A stretch of 64,000 bases of DNA from an uncultured Chloroflexota bacterium (GTDB taxonomy: Bacteria > Chloroflexota > Anaerolineae > Anaerolineales > Anaerolineaceae): the NCBI GenBank assembly GCA_902791025.1, contig CADATZ010000008.1, positions 1 to 64,000 of the forward strand, written 5' to 3'. This document shows, piece after piece, positions 33,201 through 37,058 of this stretch; the stretch's first letter is position 1; every line of letters begins with the position of its first letter. A model generated the notes under the pieces. That model searched no databases. It saw only the letters and a list, made by a program, of their open reading frames with translations, and was not told the origin of the DNA. Made by a program: the position numbers and the translations under genes.

Positions 33201-34370
33201 ACAGCAACTGTGACCGGAACGGTCGGTGATGATACTGTGGAATATGAATTCAGCCGTGAAGAGGGTGAAGCTGCGGGTACTTACACGATCAATGTTACCG
33301 GTGAGGAAAACCAGGGCAATTATGTTGTGGTTTATCAGCCGGGTACCATGACGATCACTTATAACCCGACGGTCTACATGGTCACGAAGGTCTGGAATGA
33401 TGACAACAATCGTGACGGCATCCGCCCGGTTTCACTCCTCGTCACGCTGGTAGGTTCTGACGGTTCAGTAAGGACACGCCGCCTGAGCGAAGCTAATGGC
33501 TGGAAAGCATCGATTGATGATCTGTCGCTTTACTACGAAGGCAGTGAGATCGTTTACACCTGGTCAGAAGAAGCTGTTGATGGATACACTTCGGAAACAC
33601 AGGTAAATGGTCATGTGACAACCTTCATCAACAGCCACGAAATCGCTCGGACAGCGGTCAGCGTGAACAAGGTCTGGGATGACATGGACAATGCAGCCGG
33701 TGTCCGCCCGAGTTCCTTGAGCGTTGTTCTGCGTGGTAATGGTTCAGCGGTGTTCAGCGGTTCACTGAATGATGCGAATGGTTGGACATTGACCGTGAAC
33801 AACCTGCCGTTCAACGAAAATGGGATGCCGATCGACTACACCTGGTCCGAACAGGCTCTGTATGACGGTTATTATCCTGTCAGCAGCGTTCGCAGCGGTA
33901 CATCGACGACCTTCACGAACAGCAACCTGTATGATCTGACGATCCACTACGTCTATTCAAACAACGAAGTGGCTGCACCGGATTACACAGTCCGTCAGCC
34001 GGCAGGCATAGCTTATTCTGTTGACTCTCCGGTTATCGAAGGTTATACCGCCAATCAGGTAACAATCGTTGGTGAACAACCGGCACGGAACGTTATGTTC
34101 GCTGTGATCTATACACCTGATGGTGATCCGATCGTTACTCCGGAAGCTGAATTGGTTCCGACAGTCGTCCCGACGACAGTTCCTGTGATGGATCCTGTCC
34201 ATCAGCCGGAAGTCCAGAAGGATGTACCGGAACCGCGTGTCAGCGAACCGGATGAAGAGCACCCGATCGTGGTCTCCGAGCCGAACATCCTGGTCGATAT
34301 CGAAGATATGGAAACGGCTTTGGGTCTCGGTGAGGTCTTCACCTCCGGAAGCGGTTACGCGATGGAATAA
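12267..34370 (+). CDS. Giant secreted surface protein: Flg_new/InlB-type repeats, Cna_B domains, 66 MBG-type repeats
   Basis: The ATG at 12267 (7367 residues) is chosen because AAGGTGG precedes it and a signal peptide follows (KK, then a hydrophobic core, residues 1-24). Order: a non-repetitive region (~60-420); about ten InlB/Flg_new-like repeats (FDVNGG...GW...YAVW, ~420-1275); three Cna_B domains (~1277-1568); 66 MBG-type repeats (~1569-7032) with the K.YDGT.LT signature; two Cna_B domains (~7037-7222); one MucBP-like domain (~7224-7284); and an acidic, Pro-rich tail. Repeats 6-63 alternate in 29 pairs of an 80-residue type (ITTGS) and an ~85-residue type (LTAAS, GLPEGFT). Cna_B copies keep the Lys (KVWDD), Glu (TWSE) and Asn (TNS) positions that form isopeptide bonds. 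No LPxTG motif or C-terminal membrane span is present. The likely role is a very long adhesin or cell-surface stalk. No sortase is in the window. Confidence 0.9.
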   Translation: MKKNTVIMIIVAALLSMFLLGMNPLGQTETDPTQEDTVIYITSSEIGGYSNPHKVTFISNGTIIQEKVVSDGVTFGQELPVPPAREGCTCYGWLMADGTYLEADTPITQTVKVTADYETFNAFSRTASVNGLTVTVNVPENTLSSRLIFSVTAADAEAHHEKIQELFEQRIGGMKAVDTGFFDRDDNEVTLPSPVSLAINVDEKNSDAKLSLIKIASDGTVTKLAENSEDGSFTIETSDLSAFAVVEQTPGTISVEASDYMGGRSGVLVVDGVSAKAPVAMLSQTGTNSGVAILKSELLSKVKNPTIWSFIPTGRCEAVAYGTDCYYQVLSSDGYYLSVSEGGISLSESPADVFVGLVAHNVEGSSDNKFALMPSKGSSKKVDLKGNGSANGGFQMFERAEFTSANELFYITSAAYQSTEVEVYFNIGGGDFPTPASITGYTESTIKLPNYFGHDNGHAFLGWSPTAGSEVAQYLAGTQFPIPAEVQDNKITLYAVYDDITRIVFDSNGGDTPEFEYYDESMGERNYPSASREGYRFLGWAENKKSLSAQFTTDMVITPPTEEKTLYAVWAKTAKVTFVVADGTVVPAVIEGDAGEFYDLGTLIITLNKGYDFTEWKYFEDNGQEVRVPKAGVFFIPDNDTTLYAVSRARVTFDVNGGNETLLPVNEEIGKKISLPTISRDGYIFKGWKDASGKIWNDSYQITQYNTQLTAVWGYTISFDVNGGSVAAPVPISAIIGEGQSFPAYNGKKNNKAFAGWSPTAEVLENGTIYQEGAPIPEFDLPGTVFYAVYYVDISLSSNGGSSVGPSSKLTDQVPGTTVDISGFTAERNNKVFLGWSKANKNKDIVPNTFVVPNAGQTLYAVWGARVTFDANGHESEVTSSMPGPFIGSKDMGQTFTVPRLNDIPGHTFLGWTNKASLEGNIWKEKKDIYQPGDVITYPSDNTTLYAAWVGYVRVSFDVNGGTEDSSLPGTQNYADSITLPPYNGTKDGYKFIGWALTSKLAQNTYYTVYPAGTIYEFTSGTPAELIFYTAWDAIDESEYPPAKFGLRLQKGSFGQEPSQPNRSEYTTGKLKGKTRADYEVVNVLVDNGVKNQHWVLDQNRGQIPTDYYIHNNVTESLTRVPTVEEISRIMENCGMGPFDPQTQFVHWYVLKYSGEPEIDGKIFWHVDGTVIERDKATLDYDYGLLPTDLRGNWMIPEGYQVPVGSEAEVGRSAKINGNKFDPYLISGKAHYGWSFTGWNTAIDGSGTAYSMSDKITMTSTAPLVLFAQWQHEDIEIRVQKVWEGEYGHTDQRPESVVVKLLANGKPDSKYGSGVALNEANDWTYSVRVDKYDAKNQEIQYTWEEPSVANYKLISNITTGESTVITNRLVTTEKVTKIWDDENDRDGLRPTTLAVHLSNGTSVTLSAANNWSAEVKDLPVYEAAAEGQTGGLINYTWTEEPVEGYEFVPSESGVFDMPNSNGHETRITNKINNIASNELKVKKVWDDGNDINGIRPSSLTVNLIGDDGSTRSVVLNEDNEWEASLTVPEYWNGGTPINYTWSEVLSNSYYSPETLTDGQLTTLTNSLPIVTITANSKEKKYDGSALVDRGITATGLREGDRVKSVLVTGSQTEVGSSDNVPTNAKIVNASGSDVTAGYVINYVNGTLSVTNIPLMITAGSGSKVYDGTPLVVGTYTRSTKTPLAEGDYIASVVVDGSQTVVGTSENIASNAVIKNANGDDVTDSYSIKYYKGSLEITKKAVTITASSADKVYDGTELTDDGFTGTGLGIGDSIESVTISGSQISVGSSANAASNAKIVNDQGADVTSSYIINYAEGTLEVTPKALTITADTDTKVYDGSALTKNSYKHSDLVEGDAITTVTITGSQTDSGSSSNTPSAAVIMRGTEDVTANYTIEFVAGTLTVTQRDLTITGTTDNKTYDGAPLTYDQSNENAIKTKPAYTVTGLADGDTLQSGSVRVSGAITNVGNTPNVPTQTAVVMRGETNVTGNYNIRYANGTLTIDPKPVTITTGTASKEYDGTPLTSEEVSIAGLVDGESVELTATGSITEIGTADNTYDISWTNAAEANYAVTDALGKLTITENTREVTLTAATDSKTYDGAALTNAGVTAAGLPEGFTAEASAAGSQTYAGSSANVVNDGFIIKNAAGENKTANFTNVKKVDGTLTVNKAPVTITTGSATGPYTGSPLTNPEASITGLVNGDSAVVTATGSQTEVGSSTNTYEINWGSVNTNNYTVTENLGTLTIDQIISEVTLTAASREKTYDGSELSDSTVTVSGLPAGFTVEAVAAGSQTDAGESENVVQNGYIIRNAAGEDKTSIFTNVKKVNGSLKVNPAVLTVTTGSASKQYDGTALVSTVANLSGLVGSETATVTATGSQTEVGTTDNTYAIAWGTAKETNYTISETLGQLTVNPYLAQITLTAGSGEKTYDGSVLENSTVTAAGLPEGFTVEATAGGSQTNAGSSVNAVNDGYIIKNAAGEDKTAFFTNVKTVNGILTVKKAALTITTGSDSKEYDGTALVNAEASITGLMNNETAAVTATGSQTEVGSSSNSYAINWGATNKDNYAITENLGTLAVTPFTQAVTLTAGSGEKTYDGKELVNNTVTAAGLPDGFTIVASASGSQKNKGESANVVNDGYVIKNAQGVDKTANFKNVTKIDGKLIVNPAPLTVITGSASKKFDGSPLTNTADSRLEGLVNWEYVHLTTTGTIRRVGSTTNTYTLNWGGVNKDNYTLTENLGTLTITGSDTEVILTAASGSKDYNGTELKNSNVTASGLPNGIRVVATASGSQTNAGESANVVDDGYRFYDWDNNDVTDSFTKVTKVNGKLIVNPIDLWVTTEGGWKYYDGKPLTNNTVRVQGLINPADAVFTATGSQTEVGSSKNTYTVTWAEGKAGNYKIQGEYLGDLVVQPSAAEVIILAGSARKTYDGIPLTNDEYTVTGLPEGFTVEATTKGSRLDTGTGNNDIDTYIIRNAQGEDKTSSFHNVVRRPGQLTIDKAPLKIITGSGSKPYDGTPLTVADYTVEGLAEGESVTIRTTGSITEVGTTPNNYSIEWSHAKAENYYIDSVTLGTLEITPVTAEVVLTAASDSKIYDGIALTNSGVTATGLPEGFTVEATANGSQTDAGSSKNVVNDNYVIKNARGENSNRFFTNVTKVDGILTVTKAPVTIKTGSDSKEYDGTALTSNVTSIEGLVNNEKAIVTATGSQTEIGSSTNTYSIEWGTAKSSNYTVSEELGTLTVTENTAKVTLTAPTRTKTYDGTALSDSTVTVTGLPEGFTYGASASGSQTDAGESANTVNSGYKFFDKNGNDKTASFTNVEIVNGTLTVTPKAVTITTGSASKAYDGKALVNEEASITGLVEGESVALTATGTITEVGSETNTYSITWDNAKAANYTVTENLGTLTITANPVKVTLTAGSSEKPYDGTELTNGTVTAAGLPEGFTVEASTKGSQKDAGESANVINKGYVIKNSAGEDKTANFTNVETIDGTLTVTKVTVTITTGSGSKEYDGTALTVPEASITGLVNNETVTLKATGSQTEVGESTNSYDLAWGRVNKDNYIISEDLGTLTVTKNSAAVTLTAPTQRKDYDGSALEDHTVTVTGLPEGFTYEASASGSQTDAGTSDNTVNEGYKFFDADHNDKTENFTNVTVTNGKLTVNKIPVTITTGSASKAYDGTALVKDEANIEGLIAGETVTLAATGSIIEVGSTQNTYSITWDNANADNYTVTENLGTLTITDTDAEVVLTAASDSKTYDGTELVNAGVTAAGLPEGFTVEATASGSQTDAGSSANVVNDGYIIRNAAGEDRTANFTKVTKVDGTLTVNPKAVTITTGSDSKAYDGTALTKDEASIDGLVSGESVTLAATGTITEVGSTDNTYSITWDNAKADNYAVTENLGTLTITANAAEVKLIAATDSKTYDGTALVNSNVTAEGLPAGFTYSATASGSQTDAGSSANVVNDGYVIRNAAGEDKTANFTNVVKVDGTLTVNPKAVTITTGSDSKAYDGTALTNDEVSIDGLVDGESVTLVTTGTITEVGSTDNTYAITWTDAKEINYTITDQLGTLTITTNEAEVKLTAATDSKTYDGTALVNSNVTAAGLPAGFTFTATASGSQTDAGTSQNVVNDGYRFFDAAGNDKTANFTNVVKVEGTLTVNKAPVTITTGSGEKAYDGTALTNAEASIFGLVNGEHAVVTATGSQTEVGSSTNTYSIDWGTVNTENYEVTETLGTLTVTANAAEITLTAATDSKIYDGDALTNAEVKAKGLPEGFTYEATASGSQLNVGTSDNVVNDGYKFFNAAGEDKTANFTTVTKINGTLTVNPKAVTITTGSAEKKYDGTPLTNEAVTIEGLVEGETVTLAATGTITDIGETPNTYSITWNTAKAGNYTVTDELGTLKVTINNDAVTLTAASDSQTYNGQALTNSTVTVTGLPEGFTYVASASGSQTNAGSSDNVVNAGYKFYDANGNDRTASFANVTVVNGTLTVNKAPVTITTGSASKAYDGTALTNDEAGITGLVEGESVTLAATGTITEVGSEPNTYSITWDGASADNYTVTENLGTLTITKRDATVTLTAASGSKTYDGSALTNAVVTATGLPQGFTYEATASGSQTDAGSSDNVVNDGYRFFDPDGNDKTENFTNVEKVNGTLTVNPKAVTIMTGSDSKKYDGTALTNAIAEITGLVEGESVALAATGSIIEVGNTPNTYSIAWDNAKEANYTVTENLGTLTVTDTDVDVVLTAASGSKTYDGTALTNDVVTAAGLPEGFTYEAKASGSQTDAGSSANVVNDGYRFFDANGNDRTAYFTNVQKIDGTLTMNPKAVTITTGSASKEYDGTALTKDDASIEGLVDGETVTLAATGAITEIGETTNTYSITWDNAKAANYSVTENLGTLSIYANTADVVLTAASDSKDYDGTALTKNVVTAAGLPEGFTYEATASGSQTDAGSSANTVDDGYKFFNAAGADKTANFTNVKKVDGTLTVNPIPAVITTGSAGKAYDGTVLTKDEASITGLVEGESVTLHATGSIIEVGSTTNIYEIEWDEAKSGNYTVTENLGTLTITANNAAVVLTAASDSKTYDGSALTNSVVTAEGLPEGFTIEASASGSQTDAGESANVVNAGFIIRNADGEDRTANFTNISTVDGTLTVNKAVVTITTGSGSKEYDGTALTAAEAGISGLVDGETAVVTATGSQTEVGSSDNTYSIDWGTANENNYEIVEELGTLTVTETTAEVILTAASDSKTYDGTALINSTVTAEGLPEGFTYEATASGSQTDAGESANTVNDGYKFFDANGKDKTANFLNVTKVPGTLTVSPKAVTVTTGSDSKQYDGTALTNSEISIDGLVAGESVTLRTTGSIIEIGEADNTYSLVWSNAKESNYTVTDELGTLTITANDAAVILTAASESKTYDGTELTKNVVTADGLPEGFTIEASTSGSQTDAGESANVVNAGYIIRNAAGEDRTANFTNVSTVNGTLTVTKAPVTITTGSATAEYNGKALTAAETSISGLVNGETAAVTATGSQLIVGSSTNTYDIDWGKVKADNYEITEKLGTLTVTPNTTAIILTAASDSKTYDGTELTNNEVTVKDLPEGFTYEATASGTQTNAGSSANVVSSYRIFDADGNDSTEFFTNVSIVDGALTVNKAPVTITTGSASKAYDGTALTNGNVTIEGLVDGESVTLNTTGTITEVGSTPNTYTIAWDSANADNYTVTEIIGTLTITNNDVQVILTAASASKNYDGTVLEDSTVTVTGLPAGFTITATASGSQLDAGSSANVVDDGYRFFDAGRKDRTANFTNVQKIDGRLTVNPIPVTIKTGSDSKAYDGTPLTNAEVSISGLVEGENVTLAATGTITEVGSVDNIYSIVWDNAKSGNYTVTDNLGKLTITTNGKAITLTAGSDSKIYDGTELTNSDVTVDWLPEGFTFEAVTSGSQTNAGEAENVVTSYVIRDADGNDKTANFTNVITVPGALTVTPKTVTITTESGSKEYDGSALTVSETSIEGLVSGETAVVTATGSQTEVGSSTNTYTIDWGTANEDNYVIVEKLGTLTVNKTTAAVTLTAASDLRVYNGAALTNANVTAAGLPGGFTYEASASGSQTDAGEHANVVNSGYKFFDTEGNDKTANFLNVETVNGTLTVTPKEITVTTGNASKVYDGTPLTNSEVSADGLVAGESVTLRTTGSITEVGEDDNTYTITWDHAKAGNYTVTDNLGKLVITTNGAAVTLTAASDSKTYDGTPLTNGTVTANGLPAGFTITAVTNGTQTDAGSSANEVVSYVILDRDGNDKTANFTNVTTVAGTLTVNKAVVTITTGSGSKPYDGTPLTNENVTIEGLPEGESVTLTATGTITTAGSTPNTYSIDWTNANADNYTVVENLGTLTVTTNDAQVVLTAGDASKTYDGAPLSNHEVTVMGLPEGFTFEAVVLSSQTNAGSSDNVITGYVIKDADGVDRTMSFTNVALVPGKLTVNPKAVTITTGSDSKAYDGIALTKHDARIDGLAAGESIRLAATGTQTEVGSSTNTYSIVWNNADPANYTVTENLGTLTVTPNNVLITITAGDGSKTYDGTELTVDDTTISGLPEGFTYEAVTEGSQTNAGESPNEVTSYVIRDADGNDKTANFTNVTTVEGTLTVEKAPITVTTGSGSKAYDGTELTVPEASISGLLSTEEGGVTITTTGTITEVGSEPNTYVIDWGTVDPNNYDLSEVIGTLTVTTNNTPVNLTASSDTRVYDGTPLTSSAVAYNGLPEGFYVEAVTEGSQTTAGESANVVSEGWVIRNSAGEDKTANFTNVKLNEGKLTVTQMALTITADGFTRPYDGTPLTVDTYTSTDTAAGDSIESVTITGSQLNVSRTFVPNNVPSNAKIINAAGEDVTSSYKISYLNGLLVVTPKPLEITADSARKIYDGTPLVKDGYSSTALAEGDVIESVTITGERTDVGVSDNVPSETRIVNAEGRNVTGNYMITNVRGKLTVDPRKVVVTADNITKEFGQLDGEFTATVTGTVGDDTVEYEFSREEGEAAGTYTINVTGEENQGNYVVVYQPGTMTITYNPTVYMVTKVWNDDNNRDGIRPVSLLVTLVGSDGSVRTRRLSEANGWKASIDDLSLYYEGSEIVYTWSEEAVDGYTSETQVNGHVTTFINSHEIARTAVSVNKVWDDMDNAAGVRPSSLSVVLRGNGSAVFSGSLNDANGWTLTVNNLPFNENGMPIDYTWSEQALYDGYYPVSSVRSGTSTTFTNSNLYDLTIHYVYSNNEVAAPDYTVRQPAGIAYSVDSPVIEGYTANQVTIVGEQPARNVMFAVIYTPDGDPIVTPEAELVPTVVPTTVPVMDPVHQPEVQKDVPEPRVSEPDEEHPIVVSEPNILVDIEDMETALGLGEVFTSGSGYAME
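16971..33363 (+). repeat. MBG repeat array, 66 units, higher-order period ~495 nt
   Basis: Counted by the [KR].YDG motif. Units 1-5 and 64-65 are the generic ~84-residue type, and unit 66 is a divergent end unit (TKEFGQLDGEF). Units 6-63 are 29 tandem pairs of 80 + ~85 residues. Reading frame is unbroken over 16.4 kb. Neighbouring pairs are highly similar at DNA level, so copy number may vary between strains or be mis-assembled. Confidence 0.9.
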
Positions 34371-34383
34371 TATAAGAAAATAA

Positions 34384-34424
34384 AACAAAGAGCTGCCCGT
34401 GAAAATCGGGCAGTTCTTTGTTTA
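34384..34424 (+). terminator. Rho-independent terminator after the giant gene
   Basis: AACAAAGAGCTGCCCG pairs with CGGGCAGTTCTTTGTT (one G.U pair) around a 7-nt loop; only a short T tract ends the stem. Confidence 0.85.
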
Positions 34425-34503
34425 AAGGGTTCATTTAGGTATGAATATGGCTGATTTGTATTCATATATTACATTAATCATAAAAAAACCGTTACAAATA
34501 CCA

Positions 34504-34533
34504 TTATCAAAATTTTCAGGTTTCGGATAAAAT
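34504..34533 (+). promoter_or_regulatory. Putative promoter of the sugar-binding protein gene
   Basis: TTATCA (34504-34509) and TAAAAT (34528-34533) are 18 nt apart. The LacI-type operator starts 16 nt downstream, a position suited to repression. The -35 match is weak. Confidence 0.4.
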
Positions 34534-34548
34534 AGTGGACATGATGAA

Positions 34549-34562
34549 CGTGCACGAGCACG
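34549..34562 (+). promoter_or_regulatory. LacI-type operator CGTGCACGAGCACG (site 1)
   Basis: The near-palindrome lies 78 nt before the sugar-binding protein start, just after its predicted promoter. It is identical to the site before xylA and almost identical to sites before the GH3 and LacI genes. Confidence 0.7.
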
Positions 34563-34639
34563 GACATCCGAACTGATAGATCGTGTAATTAGCGGCATGA
34601 GCCGCATGGTTCGCGAAATTATTATGGGAGGAATTTATA

Positions 34640-35983
34640 ATGAAAAAATTTATCGTTCTTGCACTTGCTCTTTGCATGGCACTGTCCATGGCGATCAGCG
34701 CGTCGGCTGACGGCAAAACCGTCATTAACGTCATGTCCTTCACTGACGAAGTTCCGGGCATGATCACGAAGTACATGGAAGCACATCCTGAAGTTGCTGA
34801 AAAATACGAAGTGAAAACCACTATTACCGCCACTACTGACGGTCTGTATCAGCCGGCACTTGACCAGGCTCTGAGCGCCCAGGATTCCAATTCCCCGGAT
34901 ATCTACTGCGCAGAAGCAGCCTTCGTCCTGAAATATGCACAGGGTGACGCCAGCCAGTACGCAGCCGCTTACGAAGATCTCGGTATCGACGTTGCTGCTC
35001 TGACCGAAGCTGCTGACATCGCAAAATACACCATCGAAATCGGCACTCGCCCGTCCGATGGCAAGCTGGTCGGCCTTGGCTATCAGGCTACCGGTGGCGC
35101 ATTCATCTATCGCCGCTCCATCGCAAAGGAAGTTTGGGGCAATGACGATCCTGAATTCGTTGCTGAAAAGATCGGTGCCGGTTCCGGTAACTGGGATGCC
35201 TTCTTCGCAGCAGCTGCTGAACTGAAGGACAAGGGCTATGCCATCATCTCCGGTGACGGCGATATGTGGCACGCTGTTGAAAACAGCTCCGACTCCGGTT
35301 GGATCGTTGATGGTAAACTCACCATCGACCCGAAACGTGAAGCTTTCCTTGACCTGTCCAAGCAGCTCATGGACAATGGCTATCATCACGACACTCAGGA
35401 CTGGACCGAAGGTTGGTTCGCTGATATGCAGAAGGACGGCGGCGTATTCGGTTTCTATGGCCCGGCATGGCTGATCAACTATACCATCGCCCCGAACAGC
35501 GGCGAAGGTGAAAACAGCTCCGCTGGTGACTGGGCTGTCTGCCCTCCGAACGTTGGTTTCTTCTGGGGCGGCACCTGGGTCCTGGCCGGCAACACTGTTG
35601 TCGGAACCGACAAGGCTGAAGTTGTTGCTGACATCATCAAATGGATCACCCTCGATACAGATGAAGAATCCCTGCAGTACAAATGGGCCAACGGCACCCT
35701 GAACGGTGAAGGCGGCACGAAGGATACAGTTGCTTCCGGTGTCGTCATGGCCAAGTCCAACGGTGAAATGGAATTCCTCGGTGGTCAGGATATGTTTGAA
35801 GTGTTCGTTCCTGCCAACCAGTATGCAAATGGTGCCAACCTCACTCAGTATGATGAAACCATCAACAACTACTGGCGCGATGCTGTCCGTCAGTACACCG
35901 CCGGCAACCTCTCCCGCGAAGATGCTATCAACGCTTTCAAACAGAACGTTGCTGACAACCTCGACGTCGAAGTTGAATTCTAA
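34640..35983 (+). CDS. Carbohydrate ABC transporter substrate-binding protein (CUT1 type)
   Basis: The 447-residue protein has a Sec signal peptide (MKKFIVLALALCMALS, cleavage near SASA-D). It then has the SBP family 1 fold, as in extracellular oligosaccharide receptors: PDIYCAEAAFVLKYA, GLGYQATGGAFIYRR and a Trp-rich middle suited to sugar stacking. There is no Cys after the signal peptide, so it is not a lipoprotein. GGGAGG precedes the ATG. Two permease genes follow after a terminator-like hairpin, which should make this gene the most highly expressed of the operon. An upstream LacI-type operator suggests sugar induction. The substrate is probably a plant-derived oligosaccharide (inference from the GH3 and xylose genes nearby). 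Confidence 0.9.
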   Translation: MKKFIVLALALCMALSMAISASADGKTVINVMSFTDEVPGMITKYMEAHPEVAEKYEVKTTITATTDGLYQPALDQALSAQDSNSPDIYCAEAAFVLKYAQGDASQYAAAYEDLGIDVAALTEAADIAKYTIEIGTRPSDGKLVGLGYQATGGAFIYRRSIAKEVWGNDDPEFVAEKIGAGSGNWDAFFAAAAELKDKGYAIISGDGDMWHAVENSSDSGWIVDGKLTIDPKREAFLDLSKQLMDNGYHHDTQDWTEGWFADMQKDGGVFGFYGPAWLINYTIAPNSGEGENSSAGDWAVCPPNVGFFWGGTWVLAGNTVVGTDKAEVVADIIKWITLDTDEESLQYKWANGTLNGEGGTKDTVASGVVMAKSNGEMEFLGGQDMFEVFVPANQYANGANLTQYDETINNYWRDAVRQYTAGNLSREDAINAFKQNVADNLDVEVEF

Positions 35984-35998
35984 TCATTGAAAAGACAT

Positions 35999-36031
35999 GG
36001 GGAGGGAATTCTATCCCTCCCCTCTTTTTTT
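35999..36031 (+). terminator. Intra-operon terminator/attenuator between binding protein and permease genes
   Basis: GGGGAGGGA (35999-36007) pairs with TCCCTCCCC (36014-36022), followed by TCTTTTTTTC. It should allow partial read-through to the permeases. Confidence 0.85.
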
Positions 36032-36083
36032 CAATACAGACGCAGCAGCTTTCTTTTCCGGAATTCAGCTGCGTCTGTATTGA
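36031..36083 (+). repeat. Inverted repeat with 16-nt arms before the first permease gene
   Basis: TCAATACAGACGCAGC (36031-36046) is perfectly complementary to GCTGCGTCTGTATTGA (36068-36083). The outer GTATTGAATAG end recalls the ends of the window's palindromic element family, so it may be a worn member. It could also be an mRNA-stabilising hairpin. Confidence 0.65.
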
Positions 36084-36120
36084 ATAGAAGGAATATAAAG
36101 AAAGGGAGAGAACAAACCAT

Positions 36121-37044
36121 ATGAAAAAGACACCAAAAGCACTCAGTTATGCAAAGTACGGTTATCTCTTCAGCCTGCCGTTTGTGATTGCCTATGCAAT
36201 TTTTTCCGCATATCCGACAATTTATACGGCTATTCTTGGGTTTACCGACTGCAAGGGGCTCGGGAACACCAACTGGCATATTTATACCGAAGATATCTGG
36301 AGAAATTTCCGCACCATTTTGAATAACAATACCTTCAAAACGTCCCTCAGCAACACTGTCGTGATCTGGATCATGAATTTCATCCCGCAGATCGTGCTGG
36401 CGCTGCTGCTCACCGCCTGGTTCACCAGCAAACGGAACCAGATCAAAGGGCAGGGTTTCTTTAAGGTTGTCTTCTACATGCCGAACATCATCACGGCAGC
36501 TTCTGTTGCTATTTTGTTTAACGTCTTGTTCGGTTATCCGAAAGGCCCGGTCAATGACCTGTTGGTTTCATTGGGACTGCGCAGTGAAGCTTATTATTTC
36601 ACAAATAACGCGACAGCTTCCCGCTGGATCATTGCTTTTATTCAGTTCTGGATGTGGTACGGATATACGATGATCATCCTGATCTCCGGTGTGCTCGGAA
36701 TCAATCCGGAAATCTTTGAAGCGGCAGAAATCGACGGCGCCAATGACCGCCAGACCTTCTGGCAGATCACCATTCCGAACATCCGCACCATCCTCACTTA
36801 CACGCTCATCACCTCCATGATCGGTGGTTTGAACATGTATGATATGTCCAAGATGTTCAACAACGGGAACCCGAACAACTCCACACTGACCGTCAATGTG
36901 TTCATTTACAATCAGGCATTTGCGGGTTCTTATATGTATAACCGCGCGGCCGCTGCCAGCATGATCCTGTTTGTGCTCATTGCGATTCTTTCTATCGTCG
37001 TCTTCTACCTGATGCGGGAAAGAACCCCGAAGAAAATCGGCTAA
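36121..37044 (+). CDS. Sugar ABC transporter permease, MalF type
   Basis: The 307-residue integral membrane protein has about six spans. The cytoplasmic coupling loop EAAEIDGANDRQTFWQITIP is the EAA motif that docks the ATPase. The N-terminal YLFSLPFVIAYAIFSAYPTI is typical of MalF/UgpA permeases. A GGGAG ribosome-binding site precedes the ATG. It is paired with the MalG-type gene 14 nt downstream. No ATPase gene is in the operon, so a shared MsmK-like ATPase encoded elsewhere is inferred. Confidence 0.93.
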   Translation: MKKTPKALSYAKYGYLFSLPFVIAYAIFSAYPTIYTAILGFTDCKGLGNTNWHIYTEDIWRNFRTILNNNTFKTSLSNTVVIWIMNFIPQIVLALLLTAWFTSKRNQIKGQGFFKVVFYMPNIITAASVAILFNVLFGYPKGPVNDLLVSLGLRSEAYYFTNNATASRWIIAFIQFWMWYGYTMIILISGVLGINPEIFEAAEIDGANDRQTFWQITIPNIRTILTYTLITSMIGGLNMYDMSKMFNNGNPNNSTLTVNVFIYNQAFAGSYMYNRAAAASMILFVLIAILSIVVFYLMRERTPKKIG

Positions 37045-37058
37045 GGGAGGGAAGCAGT

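Noticed and set aside
16971..33363. MBG array as a mobile element or CRISPR
   Set aside because: It is one continuous reading frame with protein-level repeats.
36031..36083. Confident member of the palindromic element family
   Set aside because: Only the terminal GTATTGAATAG-like end matches; the core ACTGG/CCTGT is missing, so it is listed as a separate inverted repeat.
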